Assembly (NCBI GenBank): GCA_003210315.1 | Contig: QCVQ01000019.1 | Coordinates: 1-33,250 of the forward strand | Length of the DNA stretch: 33,250 nucleotides | Source: Synechococcus sp. AG-686-F08 | GTDB lineage: Bacteria; Cyanobacteriota; Cyanobacteriia; PCC-6307; Cyanobiaceae | Direction: 5' to 3' | In this document: positions 25,401-32,554 of the stretch, piece after piece | Numbering within the stretch: the stretch's first letter is position 1 | How the letters are laid out: each line of letters opens with the position of its first letter | Notes under the pieces: model-generated | The model's database searches: none | Seen by the model: only the letters and a program-made list of their open reading frames with translations | Told to the model about the DNA's origin: nothing | Translations under genes and position numbers: made by a program

Positions 25401-25422
25401 TCCACTTTCACATTCAAGTGGA
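25401..25422. terminator. Possible bidirectional terminator hairpin
   Basis: Perfect stem TCCACTT-TCACATTC-AAGTGGA between the convergent genes ending at 25346 and 25434. No T-run on either side, so termination efficiency is doubtful. Confidence 0.4.
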
Positions 25423-25433
25423 TTGCAGCAGGA

Positions 25434-25892
25434 CTAATTCTTCCTTCTTGCCTGACCAACCACGACAAGCACTGGTGCGAAAGCAAAAAGAGACGAAATT
25501 GCAATATTGCCAAATCTATTCTTCCCGTCCTCTTTCCATGCATTAACGTTATTCACGATACCAACAACGCCAAAGGTAATCACTGCCAAATAAACAAGTA
25601 ACTGAGTCTTTGCCGCTGACAAATCCTTAGGGTCAATTCCTTTGACATAACTAAAATCACCTTCAGAGTCGAGGTTGTCGAGCGTAGTATCTTTAATGAT
25701 CGCCTTGAAGACTCGATAAAGATCTTGGATGATGTAAGCACCCAAGAACAGGAATATAAATACCCAGAAAGCACCTGGAGATGCCCTATAAGCGCTTATC
25801 CCTATAAAGAGACCTAATACCCATTTGAAAACATGAAAAGATAGGAAGACAAAGTCAAAAACAATTCTTTTGCCGCTTCTCATGATCGTCAT
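25434..25892 (-). CDS. Four-span membrane protein, cargo
   Basis: 152 residues from the ATG at 25892 (a TTG at 25898 and an ATG at 25883 are also in frame). Hydrophobic spans at about residues 12-32, 40-58, 94-112 and 127-143, separated by a charged loop (TLDNLDSEGDFSYVKGIDPK). Basic C-terminus (GQARRKN). Family not recognised. First of a minus-strand pair inside the block framed by repeat copies B and E. Confidence 0.65.
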   Translation of the reverse strand: MTIMRSGKRIVFDFVFLSFHVFKWVLGLFIGISAYRASPGAFWVFIFLFLGAYIIQDLYRVFKAIIKDTTLDNLDSEGDFSYVKGIDPKDLSAAKTQLLVYLAVITFGVVGIVNNVNAWKEDGKNRFGNIAISSLFAFAPVLVVVGQARRKN

Positions 25893-25934
25893 AAGCAATC
25901 AATGAAATAATAACAGCATCAAGACCCAAACCTA

Positions 25935-26267
25935 TCAGAAATCAATATCAGGGTCGTCATTAAGCAATTCAACATAGAGAGGGGTGACTAAATCTTTCTC
26001 TTTGTAAATACCTTCAATAGAGACATAGAGATCATCGTCATTCCATTCTCTACCATTAAGAGTAATTATAATTTGATTAACTGCTTCGCCTAACTCTGAG
26101 ATACTATCAACCAAGATACTTTCATGTCCTCCTACGCGTTCAACGGTAATACAATAGTGACTAGGATTTCCCTGTGTTTCTCTGCGTTCGTCAATTTCCT
26201 TAAGGCATTCTTGCATTACCTCTTTCTCCGTAAGTTCGCTAAAAGAATTTATGGGATATGCAGTCAT
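25935..26267 (-). CDS. Hypothetical acidic cargo protein
   Basis: 110 residues from the ATG at 26267 (MTAYPINSFSELTEKEVMQE); a TTG at 26282 extends it by five. Contains VERVGGHESILVDSISELGE and ends in an acidic tail (ELLNDDPDIDF). No family or membrane span recognised. It is 42 bp upstream of the four-span membrane gene on the same strand, so the two may be cotranscribed. Confidence 0.6.
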   Translation of the reverse strand: MTAYPINSFSELTEKEVMQECLKEIDERRETQGNPSHYCITVERVGGHESILVDSISELGEAVNQIIITLNGREWNDDDLYVSIEGIYKEKDLVTPLYVELLNDDPDIDF

Positions 26268-26409
26268 AACATTCGAGGGCAAATCGATTTATATTACCAG
26301 GAATACATCAAAACTGAGTATCCTCTTTCGCTTGGGGAGTAGCGAAAGCATATTTTGTTCATGACTCCTATTCCTTTGCTTATCGCATAATGCAGCACCA
26401 GGGACTGCT

Positions 26410-26560
26410 TTATTGGCATTGGTCTCTTACCCACTCAGCAGCATCCTTATCGCCAAGAGATGCCATTTCTTTCCAGTCCTCACATGCACCTTTTAGGTCT
26501 CCAATATTTTCTTTGGTGATGCCTCGATTGGTGTAGGCAGTGAACTGAGAAGTTGTAGAT
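26410..26560 (-). pseudogene. C-terminal fragment of a TPR protein
   Basis: The frame ending TAA at 26410-26412 reads FTAYTNRGITKENIGDLKGA, then CEDWKEMASLGDKDAAEWVR. This is clearly related to the last repeat of the TPR gene at 32555 (YAYYNRGVANTELGNRKNAC, then IDFKKAASLGDEDAAEWVKK). Upstream it meets a stop within about 50 codons and has no start codon, so it is a remnant. It lies inside the AT-rich cargo block, on the same strand as the intact gene 6.1 kb away. Confidence 0.75.
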
Positions 26561-26614
26561 TCTTATTCTCTTTGTACCAATTACATAAAAGACTAGAATG
26601 AACGTATGATGAGA

Positions 26615-27133
26615 TCATTCATCCCAGTATCTGAAATCACGAACAAGCAAGTAGTCGATCAAATAAATTGCCTTATCGCATTCGTAAATTGTCAACTGTG
26701 AGTCTTCATAGTCCTCTTCATCAAAACGTGCCAAATCAACTAGTGGACCGACATCAAGAGGATCGAAAGAAGGTGATAAAACAGTATCTTGAATTAATGC
26801 GATACGCCCTGAATCAATCAATAATTGATCCAAGGGTTCATCATCTGCAAAATACGATTTACAATCAAGAAGAACTGAGTCAGGGTCGTGCAAATCGTCT
26901 GCCTCATAAAACGGGTAAACACCATCACCATTAGCAGTTCCAAACAATGCAAAGTAAATGCCATTATGTTCAAACACGCCATCCGTCAGACATGACTCTG
27001 GAGACAAATCACCTAAACCTCCATTATTGTCAAAAGCAATACCAATATCACAAAACAGATAGCGACCACTAGGGTCAATCTTCATTGAATGCTCGATATA
27101 ACCAGAGCATACATTGGATTGGATTAATTTCAT
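26615..27133 (-). CDS. Hypothetical acidic cargo protein
   Basis: 172 residues, start MKLIQSNVCSGYIEHSMKID. Beta-rich and very acidic: DPSGRYLFCDIGIAFDNNGG, GIYFALFGTANGDGVYPFYE, then LLDCKSYFADDEPLDQLLID. The pattern is that of a soluble beta-sandwich or immunity-like protein, but no family is recognised. Divergent from the operon beginning at 27435, with 300 bp of AT-rich DNA between. Confidence 0.65.
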   Translation of the reverse strand: MKLIQSNVCSGYIEHSMKIDPSGRYLFCDIGIAFDNNGGLGDLSPESCLTDGVFEHNGIYFALFGTANGDGVYPFYEADDLHDPDSVLLDCKSYFADDEPLDQLLIDSGRIALIQDTVLSPSFDPLDVGPLVDLARFDEEDYEDSQLTIYECDKAIYLIDYLLVRDFRYWDE

Positions 27134-27434
27134 TTGGATCTAGTTATACAAATTTATAGCAATAACTATAAAACATACTTGTGTGATTTGCAATAACTGC
27201 TCTGCTTCCATCAAGGTAGTCAGAGCAAACTATTCAGGCAATCAGAGATGCCTGAGAGAAGACCTGATGGACCTCTTCTATCCATAAATAAAGTTTCGAA
27301 CTGTTGTTCATTTATTATAATATTTTATCAACATACCAATAGAATGCAATATTGGAATATCGATAGACTTCTTCTGAGCACTCCTAGACAATTTGAGTCT
27401 ATCAAGATAGAATGAATATATCGTAGAAATTGTC
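27134..27434. promoter_or_regulatory. AT-rich divergent control region with several inverted repeats
   Basis: No gene seen. Inverted repeats: TCAGGCA/TGCCTGA (about 27234-27255), CCAATA/TATTGG (about 27339-27358), GATAGACT (27362-27369) with AGTCTATC (27396-27403), and the palindrome TCTATCAAGATAGA (27398-27411), which shares the right arm. The last two overlap, so two alternative structures are possible just upstream of the 27435 start. It must contain promoters for both 26615-27133 and 27435-30188. Confidence 0.5.
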
Positions 27435-28181
27435 ATGACAACTCCAAGGCATAAGAAGTTTGGATATGAATTGACTGACAAAGATAAATTTAGATACTTC
27501 TCTAAGATATTCGCGCTTTACGAGAGCGATATCAAAAGATACTGGGACAAAACACAGTCAGAAGACTGGGACGATTTCGAGGTATTACCTGAATCGTTCA
27601 GACTTGATTATCTTGATAATCAGTTCGATCAAGATTATGAGGAGAACTGTAATGATGAAGATGAAGACGAAGATGTGCCATTTGAAATTGAACTACACGG
27701 AAAAGACCTACTTAGTGAAAATTACAAACGTATCCTTGATAGAGCGATCGAGGTCAGGAAGAAGGAACATCCTGATGAGGATGAAGAGACACTATTTGCC
27801 AATACTATTGAGGAACTTGCAGAAGAGTATGGTCCACCATGGTTAAAACTGCACCCACCTGCCAACCAATTACCTGGCAAAAAGTACAAGACAATCACCG
27901 ACGCTCAACTAGCAGGATGGGAATGGGACGAAGACCATATGATTAATATCGAGATGCCTAAGAAATATCTCCTTGCCTGGTTTGACAATGTGGAATTCGA
28001 TGAAGATGAGGAAGATGACTTTTCCTTCGGTTTTGAAAAGTATGATAAAGATACACTTTTAATCACTGAATTCAATCCTGATTTCTGGACTGAATGCAGT
28101 CAGGAAGACTTTGAGAAAGCAGTCTTAGATAGACTTCATCTCAAGAAAGAGTGGATTGAAAGCATGACCGTTGATGGTTAA
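27435..28181 (+). CDS. Very acidic 248-aa protein, first gene of a three-gene membrane operon
   Basis: Begins MTTPRHKKFGYELTDKDKFR. Contains acidic runs (EENCNDEDEDEDVPFEIELH; FDEDEEDDFSFGFEKYDKDT) and a central segment with GPPWLKLHPPANQLPGKKYK. Extremely acidic proteins can act as DNA mimics, calcium binders or antitoxin-like partners; none of these is shown here. Family not recognised. No ribosome-binding site is apparent. 46 bp ahead of the membrane gene on the same strand. Confidence 0.68.
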   Translation: MTTPRHKKFGYELTDKDKFRYFSKIFALYESDIKRYWDKTQSEDWDDFEVLPESFRLDYLDNQFDQDYEENCNDEDEDEDVPFEIELHGKDLLSENYKRILDRAIEVRKKEHPDEDEETLFANTIEELAEEYGPPWLKLHPPANQLPGKKYKTITDAQLAGWEWDEDHMINIEMPKKYLLAWFDNVEFDEDEEDDFSFGFEKYDKDTLLITEFNPDFWTECSQEDFEKAVLDRLHLKKEWIESMTVDG

Positions 28182-28227
28182 TAACTAATGAAAACTTCCC
28201 TTTTTACACACTCTACATATTGAATTT

Positions 28228-29061
28228 ATGGTTGACGCTGCATTCTCACTTATCAATCTGGCACTAATCGCAGTAACCTTAGTACTTACATTCAAGGGAT
28301 TTCCCTATGCATTTATTAGTTTTGCAGGATACTTTCTATCAATGACCGCAGTTACCACATTTCTAGGAGTGTGGATTAATCCTGGGAAGGAGCACAAGTC
28401 ATATCTCACCAAGATATTTGCTTCTCTAGTAGGGATAGCAATGCTTCTAGCAGGTGAATGGGTCATCAATAAGGGGGGTTTAGTCTCTCTCTCATTTGGG
28501 GATCCAAGCGTTGAAGTTGGCACCACGCTTACCTTCTCATTAATTGCATGGATAACTGGATTACTTGGTGCGTTGAGAGGTGCTCATAAAAGTAAGGGTG
28601 TCAACGAAGTCTTGCCTGATGACGATGCCCCTACAAACACCAAGGTCGAATATCTACTAAAACTAAAGTTGAAGACTGCAAGAACAGAATTGATAACCAA
28701 TATATCGAGCACACTACTCATATTTGCATCAATAATTGCACCGATATACCTTGCAATTTTAACAGCAAATCCATTAAAACTATTTCTCCTTCTTCTCTTC
28801 CCGATAGCAGTCATTTCGATGGGTCTTGGTATGAGAGGGGGCGGTTTTCTTGTATATCTACCGACACTTGCAATTAGCATCCTTCTCATAACGGTATCTG
28901 CGCCTTGGTGGTACTGGATACTGGGCATATGCATTTGTATCACTTATACTCAAACAATTTCTTCGATCCCACTACTTAAAAAAGAGGAATCTTATTTGTT
29001 TGATAAATGGCAAATTGCGGATGCGGTCTCAAGAATGCGAACTGAGGAGCAAAGTAATTGA
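28228..29061 (+). CDS. Multi-pass membrane protein, second gene of the cargo operon
   Basis: 277 residues with about eight hydrophobic spans: LINLALIAVTLVLTF, FISFAGYFLSMTAVTTFLGV, IFASLVGIAMLLAGEWVI, TLTFSLIAWITGLLGAL, then a 30-residue soluble loop (SKGVNEVLPDDDAPTNTKVE), followed by TLLIFASIIAPIYLAIL, LFLLLLFPIAVISMGLG, YLPTLAISILLITVSAP and WWYWILGICICITY. It ends in a charged cytoplasmic tail. No transporter signature recognised. Its TGA overlaps the TTG start of the next gene by 4 bp (TTGA), so the products are probably made together. Confidence 0.72.
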   Translation: MVDAAFSLINLALIAVTLVLTFKGFPYAFISFAGYFLSMTAVTTFLGVWINPGKEHKSYLTKIFASLVGIAMLLAGEWVINKGGLVSLSFGDPSVEVGTTLTFSLIAWITGLLGALRGAHKSKGVNEVLPDDDAPTNTKVEYLLKLKLKTARTELITNISSTLLIFASIIAPIYLAILTANPLKLFLLLLFPIAVISMGLGMRGGGFLVYLPTLAISILLITVSAPWWYWILGICICITYTQTISSIPLLKKEESYLFDKWQIADAVSRMRTEEQSN

Positions 29062-30188
29062 AACTTGAGAACTACAAACGCCTGGCAATGACCCTCGGTG
29101 CTGGGATGGCAGGTGCAGTGGTCGTGTCTGCAATAGGTGCTCAAAAGTCTTATGTACTTGCTGCTGCCTTAGCGGGAGGTTCTGGAAGCGCAATTGTATT
29201 AAAGATCAAAGAAGATGCAGAAAGTGAAGATATTATTGAAAAGGAAATGAAAAAATACGATGCTGCGGTGGAATTGGCAATATTCCTAGGAGATTCAGAA
29301 ATATTTGAAAAAACTGACAACATTAATGATCCAAAGGAATACCTGAACGAGACTGAAGAAACAACCATAGACTTTCTTCAAAACTGGAAGAGTTATAGTA
29401 AAGAAACATACGATCAAATTTGTACTTTTGATCCAGTTATAGAAGTACTATTTGGATATTCCCTACTACTGAACAGCAATTATTCTTGTCATAGTAAATC
29501 ACATCCACCACTACAAGAATGGGTGAGGAAGGCACTATGCGCAAGTGCCATGGCAATCCATTTCAAAACTTCTAGAACTGATGAATGGTTCAAGGAAGAA
29601 GTGAGAGAAAAGGTCAGATATTTTGTGTTAAATATTAGAAGAGAGTGGGCAGAATTTCTTATACAACTTTTAGTATTCCTTGATGCTATGGAGCAAACCC
29701 TCAATGGAATTGAGAAAGCGGATGCGTACAACAAGTCTCTACAAAAATTTGTGAGCAATCATCTTCGAGAGATCTATAAAGAAATCAATAATGACTGCAC
29801 ACTTGTGGCGCAGGGAATGGACTCATGGGTCAAAAAATTGATGACAAAAACTAGTTTTAGTGAGAGTAATCCGCCGGAATTACATATCAACGATATTGAG
29901 GATGGTCGCCAAGAAGTTTTTTGGGGCAACAAGGACTCAACATGGAAGCATGGCAGATCTTGCACTTATTTGGTTGACTGGAATGGAGGTGCATGTGTTA
30001 AGGAGACCAATGAATTTGTTGTATTCAAAGATTGGAAACAATTTCCATTTATTGCTGCCACCATAATTCAAGATGTTTTTGGTCCCTATGATCATGAAAA
30101 TGCTACCAAGGCACTTGGAGAGGACATTAAAAGGTATTTAGTTGCTAAAAAGCGAGAGAAGGCAAAAGAATCAGAAGATAAAGAGTAA
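29058..30188 (+). CDS. Membrane-anchored 376-aa protein, third gene of the cargo operon
   Basis: TTG start at 29058, overlapping the preceding stop. The N-terminus is a hydrophobic hairpin (LGAGMAGAVVVSAIGAQKSY, then VLAAALAGGSGSAIVLKI; about residues 12-50). A long helical soluble region follows (EMKKYDAAVELAIFLGDSEI; EWAEFLIQLLVFLDAMEQTL), then a C-terminal part with tryptophan and glycine motifs (EVFWGNKDSTWKHGRSCTYL, VDWNGGACVKETNEFVVFKD). No catalytic motif or family recognised. Ends in a lysine/glutamate-rich tail. Confidence 0.7.
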   Translation: MKLENYKRLAMTLGAGMAGAVVVSAIGAQKSYVLAAALAGGSGSAIVLKIKEDAESEDIIEKEMKKYDAAVELAIFLGDSEIFEKTDNINDPKEYLNETEETTIDFLQNWKSYSKETYDQICTFDPVIEVLFGYSLLLNSNYSCHSKSHPPLQEWVRKALCASAMAIHFKTSRTDEWFKEEVREKVRYFVLNIRREWAEFLIQLLVFLDAMEQTLNGIEKADAYNKSLQKFVSNHLREIYKEINNDCTLVAQGMDSWVKKLMTKTSFSESNPPELHINDIEDGRQEVFWGNKDSTWKHGRSCTYLVDWNGGACVKETNEFVVFKDWKQFPFIAATIIQDVFGPYDHENATKALGEDIKRYLVAKKREKAKESEDKE

Positions 30189-30241
30189 TCTTTAAAGCGA
30201 CATCTTTTAGACAATTATAGCAATTAACCCTTTAATGCCAT

Positions 30242-30265
30242 AACAAAATAACGGAATAACAGACT
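30242..30265 (+). repeat. 8-bp repeat triplet, copy E
   Basis: Units ATAACAAA-like, ATAACGGA, ATAACAGA at 8-bp pitch on the plus strand, between convergent genes. 30247-30263 is the perfect reverse complement of 25369-25385 (17 bp). Followed by CTGAAACTG, also partly shared with copy D. Confidence 0.75.
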
Positions 30266-30280
30266 GAAACTGGAAATCGC

Positions 30281-30595
30281 TCATGTCCTCACCTTATACT
30301 TAAAGTCAACAAGCAACCTCCTGGTATCGCTTTCATAGAGACCATATGTATTAATCCATATTTCATATCGACAGTAATATTGAACTTCTTCTTTGTCGGA
30401 TGCCTCCTCTAACTTATCCAATTCCAAAAGGCATTCGCGTCTTGCATCTTTATCGGTTGTAAATGACTCAACCCTCTCAGGTCTTAGACGAAATCTACCG
30501 TCTTGTTTTACCGACTCAAATTGCTCGCAACTAGCGAGAAGTACCATGCTAGCAATAGTTATTAAAACAAAAGAGAACTTGGAGAGTGTTTTCAA
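30281..30595 (-). CDS. Small lipoprotein
   Basis: 104 residues from a TTG at 30595. The signal sequence LKTLSKFSFVLITIASMVLL is followed by the lipobox LLASC (cysteine at residue 23), giving a mature lipoprotein of 82 residues that is charged and mainly helical (RRECLLELDKLEEASDKEEV) with a cysteine in QYYCRYEIW. Envelope location is well supported; function unknown. AT-rich cargo composition. Confidence 0.7.
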   Translation of the reverse strand: MKTLSKFSFVLITIASMVLLASCEQFESVKQDGRFRLRPERVESFTTDKDARRECLLELDKLEEASDKEEVQYYCRYEIWINTYGLYESDTRRLLVDFKYKVRT

Positions 30596-30716
30596 TATCC
30601 TAATGTTAGGTAAAGGGCATTTTTCAGATATTGACTATACCAATAACTTCTACCCTCTAACATCACCATAACTAACACTGGAAAACATAAGGGAAGAAAG
30701 ACTCTGAAGCACCTCC

Positions 30717-30965
30717 TCACGGTTCCGCATCAGCACCCCAGACAGCAGGAACCTTTTCCCAACCCTTCCGCACCAAGTCCTTCCACATACCTTCTGCTCT
30801 TTCCCTTCTGAGGTGCTTACGGGTCTTGAGAAGAGCAGGAGAACCATCTGGCATCGCACGACCCTTATCCACGAAGACACGAGGGTCGACGGACCAACTC
30901 TTCTCATCCCTCTGAAACCGATAGGTCCATCCGTCCTGAGGATTTCGCAACCAACCATCTCCCAC
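30717..30965 (-). CDS. DUF1651 family protein
   Basis: 82 residues from a GTG at 30965, with AGAGGG about 6 nt upstream. The sequence matches the DUF1651 pattern I know from marine Synechococcus and Prochlorococcus: GDGWLRNPQDGWTYRFQRDE, then WSVDPRVFVDKGRAMPDGSP, ALLKTRKHLRRERA and a final MWKDLVRKGWEKV. Function unknown. Its presence is a good taxonomic hint. An 18-bp inverted repeat lies directly upstream. Confidence 0.85.
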   Translation of the reverse strand: MGDGWLRNPQDGWTYRFQRDEKSWSVDPRVFVDKGRAMPDGSPALLKTRKHLRRERAEGMWKDLVRKGWEKVPAVWGADAEP

Positions 30966-30977
30966 GATCGCCCTCTT

Positions 30978-30995
30978 CTAATACATGCGTATTAG
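30978..30995. promoter_or_regulatory. Inverted repeat upstream of the DUF1651 gene
   Basis: CTAATAC-ATGC-GTATTAG, perfect 7-bp arms, ending 13 bp before the GTG start (minus strand). A likely operator or 5'-UTR hairpin between the divergent DUF1651 and recombinase genes. Confidence 0.55.
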
Positions 30996-31084
30996 TCATA
31001 GCAGTGGGTTGGTGTTCGGAAACTCTTGAGTTGCTCAATCAAAAACGAACAGGACGCTCAACTGGGTTCTCAGGAGCAAAATTC

Positions 31085-31137
31085 GTTCGGAAAGGCGTTC
31101 GGTTGCTATACTCTAGAAACACTTACCCTTTCCGAAC
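31085..31137 (+). promoter_or_regulatory. Promoter of the serine recombinase gene bracketed by an 11-bp inverted repeat
   Basis: GTTCGGAAAGG (31085-31095) and its exact reverse complement CCTTTCCGAAC (31127-31137) enclose a TATACT -10 (31107-31112). A further GTTCGGAAA lies at 31014-31022 and GTTCGG at 31097-31102. Such spaced, partly direct and partly inverted sites resemble a resolvase binding (res-like) region that also represses its own gene. Confidence 0.6.
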
Positions 31138-31139
31138 AG

Positions 31140-31715
31140 ATGGGACGGAAAATCGGATACGCAAGGTGCTCAACCACTCATCAATCCACCGACTCGCAAG
31201 TGGATGACCTCAAAGCAGATGGATGCGAAGAGGTCTTCTTTGAAAAGGTCTCAAGCACCACAACCCTGGAGCAACGACATCAACTGCGTGCGTGCCTATC
31301 TGTTCTCCGTGAAGGAGACCTGCTCTGTGTTGCCAAGTTGGACCGCCTTGGGAGGAGTCAGGTCGAGGTCATCAACCGTCTGAATGATCTCCAGCAAGAG
31401 GGAATCCATGTAAGGACCCTGGATGGATTAATAGACACCAAGGCACTTGGCAAGATGGCACCTCTTGTCGTTGGACTCCTTACTGGACTTTCAGAAGTGG
31501 AAAGATCTCTTATCCAGGAGAGAAGCAGAGAGTCCGTAGATCACCGCAGAAAGACAGGCGGAAACCTTGGAGGGAGACCTAAAACCTCCAACAAGAAAGA
31601 GTCCTTGGTCTTGCGTCTCCGCAAAGAAGGAGAGTCCTATCGGTCGATCAAGGATCAAACAGGTCTGGCACTCGCAACCATCACACGCATCATCAAAGAA
31701 GAAGAGGTGGTGTGA
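31140..31715 (+). CDS. Small serine recombinase (resolvase/invertase family)
   Basis: 191 residues from the ATG at 31140, chosen because the catalytic N-terminus begins there (MGRKIGYARCSTTHQSTDSQ, nucleophile Ser11). Other family residues are seen in LCVAKLDRLGRSQVEVINRL and in EVERSLIQERSRES (long E helix). A C-terminal helix-turn-helix follows GRPK (SYRSIKDQTGLALATITRII). The size fits Tn3-resolvase/Gin-type enzymes that resolve or invert DNA, not the large phage integrases. Its stop overlaps the next gene's start (ATG at 31715), so it heads a four-gene operon. Confidence 0.93.
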   Translation: MGRKIGYARCSTTHQSTDSQVDDLKADGCEEVFFEKVSSTTTLEQRHQLRACLSVLREGDLLCVAKLDRLGRSQVEVINRLNDLQQEGIHVRTLDGLIDTKALGKMAPLVVGLLTGLSEVERSLIQERSRESVDHRRKTGGNLGGRPKTSNKKESLVLRLRKEGESYRSIKDQTGLALATITRIIKEEEVV

Positions 31716-31984
31716 TGCTGAAGATTCTTATTGGGGTTGGTCTGGGATTCCTTCTCTTCTCTAATCCAGGTGCCCGCCAGATCACTGCTGATGCATTGCG
31801 TGCTGCTGCTGATGCGCTTGCACCAGAGCAAGAAGGCAAAGCATTCCAAGACCGAGTGCAGGATGCTGTGCTTGAGCAAGTCCTAGAAAAAAATGAGAGC
31901 ACTTCTGCTACTGATGTTCCTGCCGCTGATGCCAGCGAAGGCAGAGCAACCCAACATCAAGTGCCCAGGGAACAACACCGTTGA
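31715..31984 (+). CDS. Small membrane-anchored protein behind the recombinase
   Basis: 89 residues (MLKILIGVGLGFLLFSNPGA...), an N-terminal hydrophobic segment, then a helical part rich in alanine (ITADALRAAADALAPEQEGK) and a polar tail. I recognise the general pattern from short marine cyanobacterial hypotheticals. The start overlaps the recombinase TGA; a GTG one codon earlier (31712) is equally possible. Its last 92 bp overlap the next gene in another frame. Confidence 0.7.
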   Translation: MLKILIGVGLGFLLFSNPGARQITADALRAAADALAPEQEGKAFQDRVQDAVLEQVLEKNESTSATDVPAADASEGRATQHQVPREQHR

Positions 31985-32207
31985 GATGAGATGGTGCGCC
32001 TCCAAGAGTATGGATGAGTCCAAGGCAGCACTTGAGAAGAAACTCTCACCAGAGACTCTTAAGCAATGGAGAGAGGCAACCATGGAAGTCTGCTCTGCTG
32101 CCTATCGACCTTATTTGCAAGGAACGATTTACCCACAACTGGTTGTTGGATGTGATGACCGACTCAACAGAGTTCTGCTTAAAGAGTTCAAAGGACTAGG
32201 CGAATGA
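31893..32207 (+). CDS. Exported DUF1311/LprI-like protein
   Basis: 104 residues. The signal peptide MRALLLLMFLPLMPAKA is likely cleaved after AKA. The mature part has four cysteines in a pattern like DUF1311 (IKCPGNNTVEMRWCASKSMD; TMEVCSAAYRPYLQGTIYPQ; VVGCDDRLNRVL), a family that includes lysozyme-inhibitor-like LprI. The match is moderate and based on spacing of Cys, Trp and the final R-x-L. It overlaps the genes on both sides. Confidence 0.7.
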   Translation: MRALLLLMFLPLMPAKAEQPNIKCPGNNTVEMRWCASKSMDESKAALEKKLSPETLKQWREATMEVCSAAYRPYLQGTIYPQLVVGCDDRLNRVLLKEFKGLGE

Positions 32208-32428
32208 GAATATTTCTCCTACTAATCCTTTCACTTGCACTACCTATCATGGCAGCACCCAAATACAGAATCCAAGTAAGAAATCAGTTCGGTGGATGGC
32301 AGCAGTATCAAACAGTTCATCACCTTCCCTCTGCCGCAAGAACAGCACAAACCAAAGCAACTCAATCAGGTAAGCAATACAGGATCATTGACGACGACGG
32401 AAATCTTATGGATCTCTTCTATCCCTAA
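32204..32428 (+). CDS. Small exported protein
   Basis: 74 residues with an N-terminal signal peptide (MRIFLLLILSLALPIMAAPK), cleavage likely after the MAA. The mature 55 residues (YRIQVRNQFGGWQQYQTVHH, then RYRIIDDDGNLMDLFYP-like end) look like a small beta domain. No family recognised. Overlaps the preceding stop by 4 bp (ATGA), so it ends the recombinase operon. Confidence 0.7.
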   Translation: MRIFLLLILSLALPIMAAPKYRIQVRNQFGGWQQYQTVHHLPSAARTAQTKATQSGKQYRIIDDDGNLMDLFYP

Positions 32429-32532
32429 TCAGGAAACTTGGGTTGATAGTTCGTCTTTGCCAATTCCTTCTCTCTCACATACTTCCTGTATTGAGGTGGG
32501 TTCCACTTTTTTAGGAAGGTGGCGAACCGCAT
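32425..32532 (-). CDS. 35-aa basic small protein
   Basis: ATG at 32530-32532, TAG at 32425-32427. The peptide MRFATFLKKWNPPQYRKYVR then EKELAKTNYQPKFPD is basic and aromatic, with a realistic amino-acid mix. Its stop shares bases with the convergent gene's stop (CTAA at 32425-32428). It is 22 bp from the end of the TPR gene on the same strand. Not recognised. Confidence 0.55.
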   Translation of the reverse strand: MRFATFLKKWNPPQYRKYVREKELAKTNYQPKFPD

Positions 32533-32554
32533 CGTGTGATTACAGGACTGACAA

